Program-made: the position numbers and the translations under genes
Source of the DNA: Thermoleptolyngbya sp046719575
Lineage (GTDB): Bacteria > Cyanobacteriota > Cyanobacteriia > Elainellales > Elainellaceae
Direction: 5' to 3'
DNA: 64,000 nucleotides
NCBI GenBank assembly: GCA_046719575.1
Contig: JBDNCP010000002.1
Span: forward strand, 1-64,000
Part shown: positions 35,512 to 43,910 of the stretch, in pieces
Numbering within the stretch: the first letter of the stretch is position 1
How the letters are laid out: every line of letters starts with the position of its first letter
The notes under the pieces: model-generated
What the model was told of the DNA's origin: nothing
Seen by the model: the letters and a program-made list of their open reading frames with translations, nothing else
Database searches by the model: none

Positions 35512-36768
35512 CTAGTCTCCATCGCCCCCTTTCCAGGCGACAGCAGGCATCGGCTTGGGGTCGGGCAGCCGCAACTCGATCAGCCAGGCCGCCAGCACAA
35601 ACAGGCTCGACACCCAAAGACAGCCCACCAGCCCAAAAAGCTGGTAGATCAGCCCCGACAGCACGGTTCCCGCTAGCCGCCCGGCCGAGTTTGCCATGTA
35701 ATAAAAACCCACGTTGAGCGCCACCTTGTCGTCATCGGTGAACGCCAACACAAGGTAGGAATGTACGGCTGAGTTGAAGGCAAAGATGATGCCAAAGATC
35801 ATCAGACCGATCACGATCACTGCATCTTGGGGGAGATTTGCAGTGAGTCCGAGGGCGATCGCCGCTGGAACGGCTGTCAGAAGCAGCGTCCAAAACTGAA
35901 TTGTCGCAGCGCGGGGCGGCTGATTCCCATTAAAGCGACGCAGCAAAGATGGCGCGAGGAATTGAATCACCCCATAGCCGATCACCCAGCACGCCAGGAA
36001 ACCACCCGCCTGAAAGAACGACCAGCCCAACACACTCCGCAGGAACACAGGCAGTCCCACGACAAACCACACGTCACGCGATCCGAATAGAAAAAAACGT
36101 GCCAGCGACAGGATATTGATCTCGCGGCTTTTGGAAAAAAGCTGCGTAAATTTGACCTTGGATTTAATCTTGCCCATGCCGCTGGGCAGGAAAAATCCCG
36201 TCAGCAAGATCAGCGCCAGCCCTGCGGCCATGATCCAGAGCGATCGCTCAAACCCAAACAGCGACAGCAGCGCCGCCCCCAAGAAAAAGCCCACACCCTT
36301 CAGCGCATTCTTGGAACCCGTCAGCACTGCCACCCACTTGAACAGTGACGACTGCGCCTCCTGTGGGACGACTAGCCGAATCGCGCTTTTGGAACTCATC
36401 TTGGTCAGGTCTTTGGCGATGCCCGATAGCGCCTGCGACACCATTACATACAGCACCGCAAACCACTGCGCCCAGTCGCGGTTCAAAAACGACAGCATCA
36501 CTAGCGCCGCCACCTGGAGCGCAATTCCCGCATATAGCGTCACCTTCAGACCCAGTTGCGACCCGATCCACCCGCCCAAAAAATTGGTGACAATGCCAAA
36601 GATTTCGTAAAACAAAAACAGCGACGCAATCTCCAGCGGCGTGTAGCCAATCTCGTTGAAATAGAGCAGCACCAGCATCCGCAGCGCCCCATCCGTCAGC
36701 GTAAAGCCCCAGTAGGCCAGGGTGACGAGGGCGTAGTTTTTGAGGTTGGCGGTTTGGGTGGCAGTCAT
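35512..36768 (-). CDS. arsJ: Organoarsenical efflux MFS transporter ArsJ
   Basis: 418 residues, about twelve helices, major facilitator fold. Its start (NYALVTLAYWGFTLTDGALR), GIAKDLTKMSSKSAIR and LFKWVAVLTGSKNALKGVGFF fit the ArsJ family. ArsJ exports 1-arseno-3-phosphoglycerate, made when GAPDH uses arsenate in place of phosphate; the product then hydrolyses outside, so the pair acts as an arsenate efflux route. The adjacent GAPDH gene supports this strongly. The 65-base spacer upstream is almost pure C/A/T on the mRNA strand and carries no ribosome site, which is unusual. Confidence 0.92.
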   Translation of the reverse strand: MTATQTANLKNYALVTLAYWGFTLTDGALRMLVLLYFNEIGYTPLEIASLFLFYEIFGIVTNFLGGWIGSQLGLKVTLYAGIALQVAALVMLSFLNRDWAQWFAVLYVMVSQALSGIAKDLTKMSSKSAIRLVVPQEAQSSLFKWVAVLTGSKNALKGVGFFLGAALLSLFGFERSLWIMAAGLALILLTGFFLPSGMGKIKSKVKFTQLFSKSREINILSLARFFLFGSRDVWFVVGLPVFLRSVLGWSFFQAGGFLACWVIGYGVIQFLAPSLLRRFNGNQPPRAATIQFWTLLLTAVPAAIALGLTANLPQDAVIVIGLMIFGIIFAFNSAVHSYLVLAFTDDDKVALNVGFYYMANSAGRLAGTVLSGLIYQLFGLVGCLWVSSLFVLAAWLIELRLPDPKPMPAVAWKGGDGD

Positions 36769-36811
36769 GAGGGTGGGTGGTAGGGTGGTAGGGTGGTGGG
36801 GTGGTGGGGTA
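36769..36811 (+). repeat. G-rich tract between gapdh and arsJ, quadruplex-capable
   Basis: On the plus strand, repeats of GGGTGGTA and GGGTGGTG give at least six runs of three or more G within about 42 bases. The leftward genes place this tract on the template strand. It occupies the ribosome-site region of arsJ. Confidence 0.8.
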
Positions 36812-36833
36812 GCTTCATCGCTTCATCCCTACG

Positions 36834-37868
36834 TTACTTCCGCAAGACGGCCACCTTCCGCGCCAGTTCAGCCATCCGGTTCGCGTAGCCCCACTCGTTG
36901 TCATACCACGCTAGGATTTTGACCTGCGTGTCGTCGATGACCATTGTGGATAGCGCGTCAATGATGCTGGAGCGGGGATCATCTTTGTAGTCGATGGAGA
37001 CCAGTGGTCGCTCCTCGTAACCGAGGATGCCTTGCAGTGGGGCAGTTTCGGAGGCGCTTTTGAGGAGATGGTTTACCTCTTCGACGGTGGTGGGGCGGGC
37101 GACTTCAAACACGCAGTCGGTAAGGGAGGCATTGAGCAGAGGGACGCGGACAGCGAGGCCGTTGAGCTTGCCTTTGAGTTCGGGATAGATGAGGGCGATC
37201 GCCGTTGCGGAACCCGTCGTCGTCGGAATCAGCGACATCCCTGTGGCACGGGCGCGGCGCAAGTCTTTGTGGGGCGCGTCTACGATGGTCTGCGTGTTGG
37301 TGTGGTCGTGGACGGTGGTGATCACGCCGTGCTTAATGCCGATGCCTTCGTGGATCACCTTGACCACCGGGGCGAGGCAGTTCGTCGTGCAAGAGGCGGC
37401 CGTCAGCAGGCGATGCTCGGCGGGGTTATAAAGGTGGTCATTCACACCCATCACCACATTCAGCGCTCCCGTTTTCACCGGAGCCGCCACGATCACCGTT
37501 TGCACGCCGCGCTTGAAATATGGCTCCAGCGTTTCCACCGTGCGAAACTTGCCCGATGCTTCTAGCACCAGATCCACGCCATACTCTTCCCAGGGCACCT
37601 CGCCAGGGCTGCTGTATTCGCTAAAGCTGAGGGATTGGTCGTTGATGCGAATTCGGTCATCCCCTTCCGCCGCTACCTCATGCCCCCAGCGCCCATGCAC
37701 CGAGTCAAATTTCAGCAGATGCGCCGCGCACGCTGCCCCGCCTTTGACCTCGTTGATATGCACAAACTCCAGTTCTGACCACCCCCAGGCTGCCCGCAGT
37801 GCCAGTCGCCCAATTCGGCCAAAGCCGTTGATGCCAACTTTAATTGGGGAAGATTGCGTAATCGTCAT
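36834..37868 (-). CDS. gap: Glyceraldehyde-3-phosphate dehydrogenase of the arsenic island
   Basis: 344 residues. NAD-binding start IKVGINGFGRIGRLALRA; catalytic Cys in AASCTTNCLAPV; TTVHDHTNTQTIVDAPHKD; RVPLLNASLTDCVFEV; C-terminal WYDNEWGYANRM. A type I GAPDH. Next to arsJ, such enzymes use arsenate instead of phosphate to produce 1-arseno-3-phosphoglycerate, the ArsJ substrate. Cyanobacteria have separate glycolytic and Calvin-cycle GAPDHs, so this copy is best read as a dedicated arsenate-detoxifying paralogue. It lies 124 bases after the PstS-like gene and 65 before arsJ. No ribosome site is evident upstream of the ATG. Confidence 0.9.
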   Translation of the reverse strand: MTITQSSPIKVGINGFGRIGRLALRAAWGWSELEFVHINEVKGGAACAAHLLKFDSVHGRWGHEVAAEGDDRIRINDQSLSFSEYSSPGEVPWEEYGVDLVLEASGKFRTVETLEPYFKRGVQTVIVAAPVKTGALNVVMGVNDHLYNPAEHRLLTAASCTTNCLAPVVKVIHEGIGIKHGVITTVHDHTNTQTIVDAPHKDLRRARATGMSLIPTTTGSATAIALIYPELKGKLNGLAVRVPLLNASLTDCVFEVARPTTVEEVNHLLKSASETAPLQGILGYEERPLVSIDYKDDPRSSIIDALSTMVIDDTQVKILAWYDNEWGYANRMAELARKVAVLRK

Positions 37869-37992
37869 GCGGAGTAAGGGGTTGAAAAATCGGGGAAGGG
37901 CAAAGTCTGGCTTGAAAGTGCCGCTTGAAAGATGAAGCGGACACAGCCTAGCTCTAAGACTAAAACTGTGCCCGCGTTTTGCCTATTGCTGC

Positions 37993-39114
37993 TTAGAAGG
38001 CGGCTTCTTTTTGCAGCAGGTCTTCTAGTTTCAGATTGGTGGGGGCTGTTCCAGCAAATACGGTGCCTACCTTACCCGTTTGGAAATGGGTCAGCGCAAT
38101 GTTGTATAGCTCATCAGGCAGAGGCACATAGCCAACAACCTTTGACAAGAACCGACCGTTGTTGAGGTAATACTCTACGAACTCCTTGAGCTTGGGATTC
38201 TTTTCTACGGAGTCGGCGTTGACATAGATAAAGAGCGGCCGCGCCAGGGGTTGATAAATCCCTTCGCGAACCGCTTCTACGGAGGGTTCTACTGGGCCTG
38301 CGCCATTGTCGATTGCCACAGGACGCAGCAGCGTGCGACTTTCTTCAAAGTAAGCAAGACCAAAGTAGCCTAGTGCATTGGGATTGTTGCGAACGCCGCG
38401 CACTAGGTCATAGTCATTTTCACTGGCAGTATAGTCCTTGCGGCTGGCTCCAGTTTCACCCACGATTGCTTCGGTGAAGTAGTCAAAGGTGCCCGAATCG
38501 CTTCCTGCGCCGTAGAGTTCGAGGGGGCGATCGGGGAACGTCGAGCGCACTTGGTTCCAGCGCGTGATCCGACCTTCGGCACTGGGCTCCCAAATCTTTT
38601 TCAGTTCTGCAACGGTCAGCGAATCGACCCAGTTGTTGTCTCGGTGAACCGCGAGGGTGAGCGCGTCGTAGGCGACGGGTAGCTCATAATAGCGAACGCC
38701 CGCGGACTTGCAAGCGTCCATTTCGCGCCGGTTGATGGGGCGAGAGGCGTTGTTAATATCCGTTTCGCCAGCGCAGAACCTGCGGAAGCCTGCTGAGGTG
38801 CCCGAAAACTCGACTTTGACTTCTGGATGATCTTTGCGCTCAAAGGCATATTCTTTGACGACTTCATCGGTAATGGGATAGACCGTGCTAGAGCCGTCGA
38901 TGGTGATGGTTGCCTCAACTGGGGCAACAGGTTTGCCGGTCGTGTCAGTGGCAGCAGGCACACCCGGCGATTCAGTAATGACAGGTGGCGTGGGTACGCT
39001 GCACGCTGTGATAGTGAGGCCGGTGGCGATCGCCATCATTGAATATCGAGAATATCGAACTAGATAAGTCTGAACCTTGGAAAAATTGTTGAGTATTTGG
39101 ATGATTGCTCTCAT
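37993..39114 (-). CDS. pstS: PstS-like phosphate (or arsenate) binding lipoprotein
   Basis: 373 residues from the ATG at 39114, which follows GAGGCTATTC. A signal sequence ends in the lipobox TGLTITAC (Cys about 38), so the protein is lipid-anchored and periplasmic. Phosphate-binding features of PstS: ITIDGSSTVYPIT, EFSGTSAGFRRFCAGETD, GAGSDSGTFDYF. PstS feeds the Pst ABC importer, but no permease or ATPase gene is near. In an arsenic island such proteins may bind oxyanions selectively, favouring phosphate or capturing arsenate. That is inference. It is the first structural gene after arsR. Confidence 0.88.
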   Translation of the reverse strand: MRAIIQILNNFSKVQTYLVRYSRYSMMAIATGLTITACSVPTPPVITESPGVPAATDTTGKPVAPVEATITIDGSSTVYPITDEVVKEYAFERKDHPEVKVEFSGTSAGFRRFCAGETDINNASRPINRREMDACKSAGVRYYELPVAYDALTLAVHRDNNWVDSLTVAELKKIWEPSAEGRITRWNQVRSTFPDRPLELYGAGSDSGTFDYFTEAIVGETGASRKDYTASENDYDLVRGVRNNPNALGYFGLAYFEESRTLLRPVAIDNGAGPVEPSVEAVREGIYQPLARPLFIYVNADSVEKNPKLKEFVEYYLNNGRFLSKVVGYVPLPDELYNIALTHFQTGKVGTVFAGTAPTNLKLEDLLQKEAAF

Positions 39115-39650
39115 GAATAGCCTCACTCCTGTATTGCATCCAGTCTCTGACTGACATTGACCCTTGTGAACACGATTGTCTAATCGGGTAGCCAGGAAAC
39201 CTTTGTTGGCAGGAACACAGACGCTTTAAGTTTTGTTTATAGCGACCGTAAAAAATTGCAAAAATTTGTCTAAAATCACCATCTTGCTGGGTTAATAGCC
39301 CGTCTAAAACTTGTCTAGAATTTGCCTGAAAAATTAGCCAAAGCTATAGCGTTTGCCGACTCAGCGCATCTCCACTTAGCCCACTAAACCAGTGGGTCGG
39401 GTTGAACCTGCTTCCTACAGTCAGGCAAACACAGTCAGGCAAACACAGTCAGACAAACTAAGAAATATTGATACATCAAGTAAAGTCGATACGTCAAGCG
39501 CCGATGTGGCCGACGACACAGAAACTTTCAACGATTTGTTAAGTTGTTAAGCTATTTGCTGAGCCTAGGCGCTGAGCTAAAAAACATTCCAGACAGCCAC
39601 GTAGACAGTCACCCAGACAGCCACTATGATGCCGTTGGCTAACCCCACTG
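39115..39650. other. Spacer between arsR and the PstS-like gene
   Basis: About 535 bases without a supportable gene. It holds a hairpin CCCACT/AGTGGG (39380-39396), three 14-bp tandem repeats (39417-39458) and a short palindrome TTGATACATCAA (39468-39479). A second promoter for the island probably lies here, because the gap is too long for simple read-through. Confidence 0.55.
39417..39458. repeat. Three exact-length 14-bp direct repeats (ACAGTCAGGCAAAC)
   Basis: Units at 39417-39430, 39431-39444 and 39445-39458. The first two are identical and the third has one change (G to A). They lie about 300 bases upstream of the PstS-like gene start and next to the TTGATACATCAA palindrome. Confidence 0.85.
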
Positions 39651-39971
39651 CTAGGCACAGGGACGACCCGGACGCGCCTGCCCGCAGCGGCGAAGGTCTG
39701 CCAAGAACTGCTCCAACAGTGCAAATTGGGGCAGATTTAGGCTGTAGTATATCCATCGCCCCTCTTGGCGTGCGATGACCAGCTCTGCCTCGCGCAGCGC
39801 CTTCAGATGAAACGACAGCTTAGACTGCGACACCCCCAGCACATCGCACAGATCGCACACGCACATTTCCTGAGTCCGCAGCGCGTCGATCACTTGCAGC
39901 CGCAGCGGTTCTGACAGGGCGTGAAATCCGGCAAGGGTTTGAGCAGGGGTGAGGGCGATCGCTTCAGTCAT
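39651..39971 (-). CDS. arsR: ArsR/SmtB-family metalloregulator
   Basis: 106 residues from the ATG at 39971. Winged-helix repressor: LSEPLRLQVIDALRTQEMCVCDLCDVL, with the arsenite-sensing cysteines CVCDLC in the helix before the recognition helix. It continues GVSQSKLSFHLKALREAELV and a wing RQEGRWIYYSLN. It should bind DNA upstream of its own gene and the island, and be released by As(III). It heads the leftward arsenic island. An upstream in-frame start at 40058 would add 29 unrelated residues and is less likely. Confidence 0.93.
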   Translation of the reverse strand: MTEAIALTPAQTLAGFHALSEPLRLQVIDALRTQEMCVCDLCDVLGVSQSKLSFHLKALREAELVIARQEGRWIYYSLNLPQFALLEQFLADLRRCGQARPGRPCA

Positions 39972-39979
39972 TCTGCCTG

Positions 39980-40002
39980 TTGAAAAATCTATTGAAAAAT
40001 CT
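39980..40002. promoter_or_regulatory. Candidate ArsR operator: direct repeat of TTGAAAAATCT
   Basis: Two copies of TTGAAAAATCT (39980-39990 and 39992-40002) lie 9-31 bases upstream of the arsR ATG, where autoregulation by ArsR would be expected. The spacing of 12 bp is about one helical turn. No experimental match is claimed. Confidence 0.4.
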
Positions 40003-40468
40003 TGTGTGCAATCTTGGGTAGGAACGAGCCGCCATGAGCAAGCCTCATGAGCAAGCATACGAACCAGCAGCGCCAGCTACCTGAGAACTGCCACCAACTG
40101 ACTGGCGCAATGCTCAAGTGTTTCCATTCTACGAGTCGTCTGGCAGCCGCGTCTCCAGACTCCGGTTTTGAGAGTCATTTAAGCGCTATAAGTCTCTCGA
40201 TATCAGGCTTTGGTCATTGCTGCCGACTCTCAAATTTCAGCCCGCACACAGAATAGATCTGCTAAGATGCAGATTCGCGGCATGATATCCGGTCTGGGTG
40301 CCGCGCTGGGCAATTCTTTAACGCAACTGGCTTCAAAGTAGGTTGCAGACTCAAACTGGCTGGCTCAAAGCAGTTTGTCAGGAATCGGGCCTAACAATTG
40401 ACCCTTTCTCGCTCTGCGGCAGGCCGGCGTTTCAAACGGCGCAGAGTGACCCTACTTCTGGAGTTTTA
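40003..40468. other. Divergent region and probable structured leader of the helicase gene
   Basis: About 465 bases without a supportable gene. Inverted repeats CAAACTG/CAGTTTG (40352-40358 and 40371-40377) and CTCTGCG/CGCAGAG (40412-40418 and 40440-40446) lie in the 120 bases before the helicase start. They could fold in the mRNA leader. RNA-helicase genes are often controlled through their 5' leaders; this is a guess here. Confidence 0.45.
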
Positions 40469-41881
40469 ATGTCCTTTTCTGAACTCGGACTGACCGATGA
40501 AATCGTCCGCGCCGTAGCTGCACGCGGCTACACCACCCCTACCCCAATTCAGGCGAAAGCGATTCCCGCAGTGCTGGCTGGGCATGACCTACTCGCCAGC
40601 GCCCAAACCGGAACTGGAAAAACCGCCGGATTCACCCTGCCGATTTTGCATTTGCTGGCGGCCGCGGGGCGCAGCGCCTCCCCCGGCAAGCCCATGCCTC
40701 GCGTTCCCGTGCGATCGCTCGTCCTCACGCCCACCCGTGAACTCGCCGCCCAGGTCGAAGAAAGCATCCGCGAATATGGCCAGTATTTGCCCCTGCGCTC
40801 TACCGTCGTCTACGGCGGCGTGGGAATGCAGCCCCAGGTGCAGCGGCTGCGCGGCCGCATCGATATTCTGGTGGCCACGCCAGGGCGACTGCTGGATCAT
40901 GTGCAGCAGGGTACGGTGGATTTGTCGCGGGTGGAAATCCTGGTGCTGGATGAAGCCGACCGGATGCTGGATATGGGTTTTTTGCCCGATATTCGCCGTA
41001 TTCTGGCACAGTTGCCCAAGCAGCGACAAAACCTATTGTTTTCCGCTACATTTTCCAGCGAAATCAAGAAACTCGCCAGTGGCTTGCTGCATAACCCTGT
41101 CACCATTGAAGTGGCACCGCCCAACGCCACCGCCGACTTGGTGGCGCAAAAGGTGTATCCCGTCGATCGCCATCAAAAGCGGCAACTGCTGACCCATTTG
41201 ATCCAGCAAAACAACTGGTTTCAAGTCTTGGTCTTTACTCGCACCAAGCACGGTGCAGACCATCTGGTAAAGCATCTGAACAATCACCAAATTCCCGCCA
41301 TGGCCATCCACGGCAACAAAAGCCAGTCTGCCCGCACCCGCGCCTTGGCTCAGTTCAAAGACGGCAGCCTGCAAGTGTTGGTGGCGACGGACATCGCCTC
41401 TCGCGGCATCGACATCAGCGAACTGCCGCACGTGATTAACTTTGAGTTGCCCAACGTGCCGGAAGACTATGTGCATCGCATCGGGCGCACGGGGCGGGCG
41501 GGCACCGAGGGCGAGGCAGCATCGCTGGTCTGCGTGGACGAGCTAAAGCTGCTGGCGGATATCGAAAAACTGATCCGGCGATCGCTCCCCCAGGAAGTCG
41601 TCCCCGGTTTTGAACCTGATCTCAACGCCAAGCCAGAACCCATCCCCAACGGGCGCAACCGTCAGTCTGGCGGGCGCGGGCGATCGGTTGGCGGGGCGGG
41701 CGGTGGGGCCTCGCGCCAGCATTCTGGGCATGGGCCGGGTCGTGCTGCTGCGAAAACGGCATCACCGGGCCGGGGCGATCGCCCCAAACCCAGTAGTAAA
41801 ACAGACAGCACTGACCCCGGCCGCCGCTCTCGTCCTGGCTCCACGGGTTCCCGTCGCTCTGCCCGCCGCCCCGCCAACTAG
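40469..41881 (+). CDS. DEAD-box RNA helicase (RhlE-like)
   Basis: 470 residues from the ATG at 40469, after TTCTGGAGTTTTA; upstream in-frame codons from 40343 do not match the family. Motifs in order: Q-motif GYTTPTPIQAKAIPA, motif I AQTGTGKT, Ia PTRELAAQ, Ib TPGRLLDH, II VLDEADRMLDMGF, III SATF, IV VLVFTRTKHGAD, V ATDIASRGIDI and VI HRIGRTGRAG. The C-terminal 90 residues are a basic Gly/Arg/Ser-rich tail for RNA binding. It unwinds RNA in ribosome assembly or decay; cyanobacterial members are often cold-induced. A strong palindrome follows the stop. Confidence 0.93.
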   Translation: MSFSELGLTDEIVRAVAARGYTTPTPIQAKAIPAVLAGHDLLASAQTGTGKTAGFTLPILHLLAAAGRSASPGKPMPRVPVRSLVLTPTRELAAQVEESIREYGQYLPLRSTVVYGGVGMQPQVQRLRGRIDILVATPGRLLDHVQQGTVDLSRVEILVLDEADRMLDMGFLPDIRRILAQLPKQRQNLLFSATFSSEIKKLASGLLHNPVTIEVAPPNATADLVAQKVYPVDRHQKRQLLTHLIQQNNWFQVLVFTRTKHGADHLVKHLNNHQIPAMAIHGNKSQSARTRALAQFKDGSLQVLVATDIASRGIDISELPHVINFELPNVPEDYVHRIGRTGRAGTEGEAASLVCVDELKLLADIEKLIRRSLPQEVVPGFEPDLNAKPEPIPNGRNRQSGGRGRSVGGAGGGASRQHSGHGPGRAAAKTASPGRGDRPKPSSKTDSTDPGRRSRPGSTGSRRSARRPAN

Positions 41882-41885
41882 CACA

Positions 41886-41973
41886 GGACTTACGCACCTG
41901 CGATGAATTTTTTGGATTTCGGACTATTTCTCGCGGGCGCAGCCCGCGAGAAATAGTCCAACTGCGTAAGCCC
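41886..41973. repeat. Palindromic repeat element with perfect 18-bp stem
   Basis: A perfect inverted repeat, GGACTATTTCTCGCGGGC (41921-41938) with its complement at 41942-41959, has a 3-base loop. An outer pair, GGACTTACGCA (41886-41896) and TGCGTAAGCCC (41963-41973), matches at 10 of 11. Nested inverted repeats ending in GGACTTACGCA are typical of small cyanobacterial MITE-like or repeat elements. It sits between convergent genes and may also terminate both. Confidence 0.75.
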
Positions 41974-42005
41974 TATAGCACCGAGATTGCCAGTCATTCA
42001 GGAGA

Positions 42006-43277
42006 TCATAAATAATTCAGCGGGTCAACGGGTTCGCCGTTTTTGCGGACTTCAAAATGCAGGTGCGGCCCGGTGGAAAAGCCTGTAGAGCCAACAGCGG
42101 CGATCGCCTCTCCCCGGCTCACTGCTTGCCCTTCAGACACATACACCCGGCTGGCATGGGCATAGAGCGTGGTAATACCGTTGCCGTGATCCACGATTAC
42201 CGATCGCCCGTAGCCGCCATACCAGCCGGAATAAATCACTACGCCGTTATTTGCGGCGCGGATGGGCGTGCCCGTCGGCGCACCAAAGTCGATGCCCGCG
42301 TGAAAGCGGCGATAGCCCAAAATCGGATGCACGCGGTAGCCAAAGCCGCTGGTCAGCCGTCCGTCGGCGGGAATGCTCATAATACCGTTGCCGCGAATCA
42401 CAATCCGGCTGCGCGAGGCGGCGGCGAGGCGCTGGCGAATCAGGTTTGCCAGACTAGCGGAATCTCGCGCTAGCTGCTCCTCGGCTTCTTCTAGCGCCTG
42501 CTGATCTTGCTTGAGCCGAGTAATCAGCTCCTCTTGGGTTAAGGCTTGCTGCTGATATTCCGCTTTTTGAGACTGGAGTTCTTGAGTAAGCAGGGCGATC
42601 TCATTTTTCTGGCGCTCGACAGCGCGATGCCGAGCTACTAGCTCATCCGATTGTCGCTTGAGATCAACCAAAAACTGGTTATCTGCCTGATAAACTCGCC
42701 GGAGCTGGTAGCGCTTTTCTAAAAATTCGTTCAGGTTCTGGCTTTGCAGCAATACCGCCCAACCGCTGCTGTCTTTTTGCCGCTGCAAAAAACGGAGCCG
42801 CGCCACTGTGGCAAACTGCTGCTGCTGATAGCGCTCCTCTGCCTTTGCCAAATCTGCCTGGAGTTGTGCCAGGCGCGTGTTGGCATCTTTGAGCTTTTTC
42901 TCGTTTTGCTGAATCTGGGCCGTCGTGGTGTTGATGCGGTCCTCCAGAGCGTCGAGCTTCTGCTGAGCCGAGTTTTCCAGATTTTCTAGCTGGTTGCGTT
43001 GCTGGTTCAGGGTCGAGCGCTTTTGCTCAACCTGCTGCCGCTGCTGTCGGAGCGTGTCTATGGAAGGGGAGGCCTGGGCGATGAGCGCTGGTGGGGCGAT
43101 CGCCCTCGATTGCAACCCCAATTGCGTGACTGATTGCGTGACTGATTGCGCGATCGCCCGCGTCCCCACACTCCCCAACAGCAGCACCAACAGCAGCAGC
43201 GCTAGCCCCGCAGAAGGGATGCCAGCGCGACGCTGCCAAAAGCGATTAAGACGATTCCAGACCCTCGATTGACCCAC
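42006..43277 (-). CDS. Murein hydrolase activator / M23 peptidase (EnvC-like)
   Basis: Up to 423 residues starting at GTG 43277. The N-terminus has a signal-like segment (GLALLLLVLLLGSVGTRAIA), so it is exported. A long coiled coil fills about residues 70-280. The C-terminal LytM/M23 domain has zinc ligands in RFHAGIDFG and PHLHFEVRKNG and the conserved GNGITTLYAHAS. Both His motifs are intact, so direct peptidoglycan endopeptidase activity is possible, or activation of an amidase in cell division as in EnvC. The proposed start lies 76 bases inside the upstream lysE gene. No later start keeps the full signal peptide. Confidence 0.85.
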   Translation of the reverse strand: MGQSRVWNRLNRFWQRRAGIPSAGLALLLLVLLLGSVGTRAIAQSVTQSVTQLGLQSRAIAPPALIAQASPSIDTLRQQRQQVEQKRSTLNQQRNQLENLENSAQQKLDALEDRINTTTAQIQQNEKKLKDANTRLAQLQADLAKAEERYQQQQFATVARLRFLQRQKDSSGWAVLLQSQNLNEFLEKRYQLRRVYQADNQFLVDLKRQSDELVARHRAVERQKNEIALLTQELQSQKAEYQQQALTQEELITRLKQDQQALEEAEEQLARDSASLANLIRQRLAAASRSRIVIRGNGIMSIPADGRLTSGFGYRVHPILGYRRFHAGIDFGAPTGTPIRAANNGVVIYSGWYGGYGRSVIVDHGNGITTLYAHASRVYVSEGQAVSRGEAIAAVGSTGFSTGPHLHFEVRKNGEPVDPLNYL

Positions 43278-43837
43278 CGTAAGCTGTTTGTTTTAGAAAA
43301 GGATGCTCGAAACAGACTGACACCGCCGCTCAAGAGCAGCCACCATAGCGCTGACCCCAAAAACACACCCAGCACCGTAATACTTGCTGCCAGCGGGTCG
43401 CCACTAGAATTCGCCAACCCCAGCCCTGCAAACACCGCCGCAAAGGACATGATAGTTGCTGGATTAGTCAGCGTTAACAAAATTGTCGAAAGGTAGGCAC
43501 CCCATAGCCCGATGTTGCGAATCTGGCTGTCTGTCCGAGCGGCCTCTGTCGCTGGCTGGGTGCGAAAAGTCTGCACACCCAGATAAATCAGAAACAGGCC
43601 GCCGATCAGGCGAAACCATCCGGCTTGACCAATCAGGATAGCAGAGATCAGGGTCAATCCATACGCGGCGATCGCCCCATATATAGCGTCGGCAGTGGCC
43701 GCGCCCAGCCCCGACAGCAGTCCTGCCAGTTGCCCATACGCCAGCGTCCGTCGGATGCACAGCACACCAATCGGGCCAACCGGAGCAGCAATCGAGAACC
43801 CTATTAGTAGACCACGGGCGAAGAGGGAGGCGTTCAT
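43202..43837 (-). CDS. LysE/RhtB-family amino-acid exporter
   Basis: 211 residues, about six membrane helices. Family pattern: GFSIAAPVGPIGVLCIRRTLAYG at the N-terminus, GLGAATADAIYGAIAAYGL, GGLFLIYLGVQTFR, then LTNPATIMSFAAVFAGLG. The family exports lysine, threonine, homoserine or related compounds. An Lrp/AsnC-type regulator is encoded 182 bases upstream, and such regulators frequently control LysE-type genes, so a regulatory link is plausible. The mRNA leader before the ATG is C-rich with no ribosome site. Its 3' end overlaps the M23 gene. Confidence 0.87.
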   Translation of the reverse strand: MNASLFARGLLIGFSIAAPVGPIGVLCIRRTLAYGQLAGLLSGLGAATADAIYGAIAAYGLTLISAILIGQAGWFRLIGGLFLIYLGVQTFRTQPATEAARTDSQIRNIGLWGAYLSTILLTLTNPATIMSFAAVFAGLGLANSSGDPLAASITVLGVFLGSALWWLLLSGGVSLFRASFSKTNSLRWVNRGSGIVLIAFGSVALASLLRG

Positions 43838-43910
43838 GAGGGGGGGGAGGGAAAAAACGAAAAACGAAAAACGAAAAGAGAAAAGGGAAAGCGGGTATTG
43901 GTCAGGATTT

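Noticed and set aside
40047..40256. 69-codon frame upstream of the helicase gene
   Set aside because: No family resemblance; overlaps the divergent promoter region of arsR.
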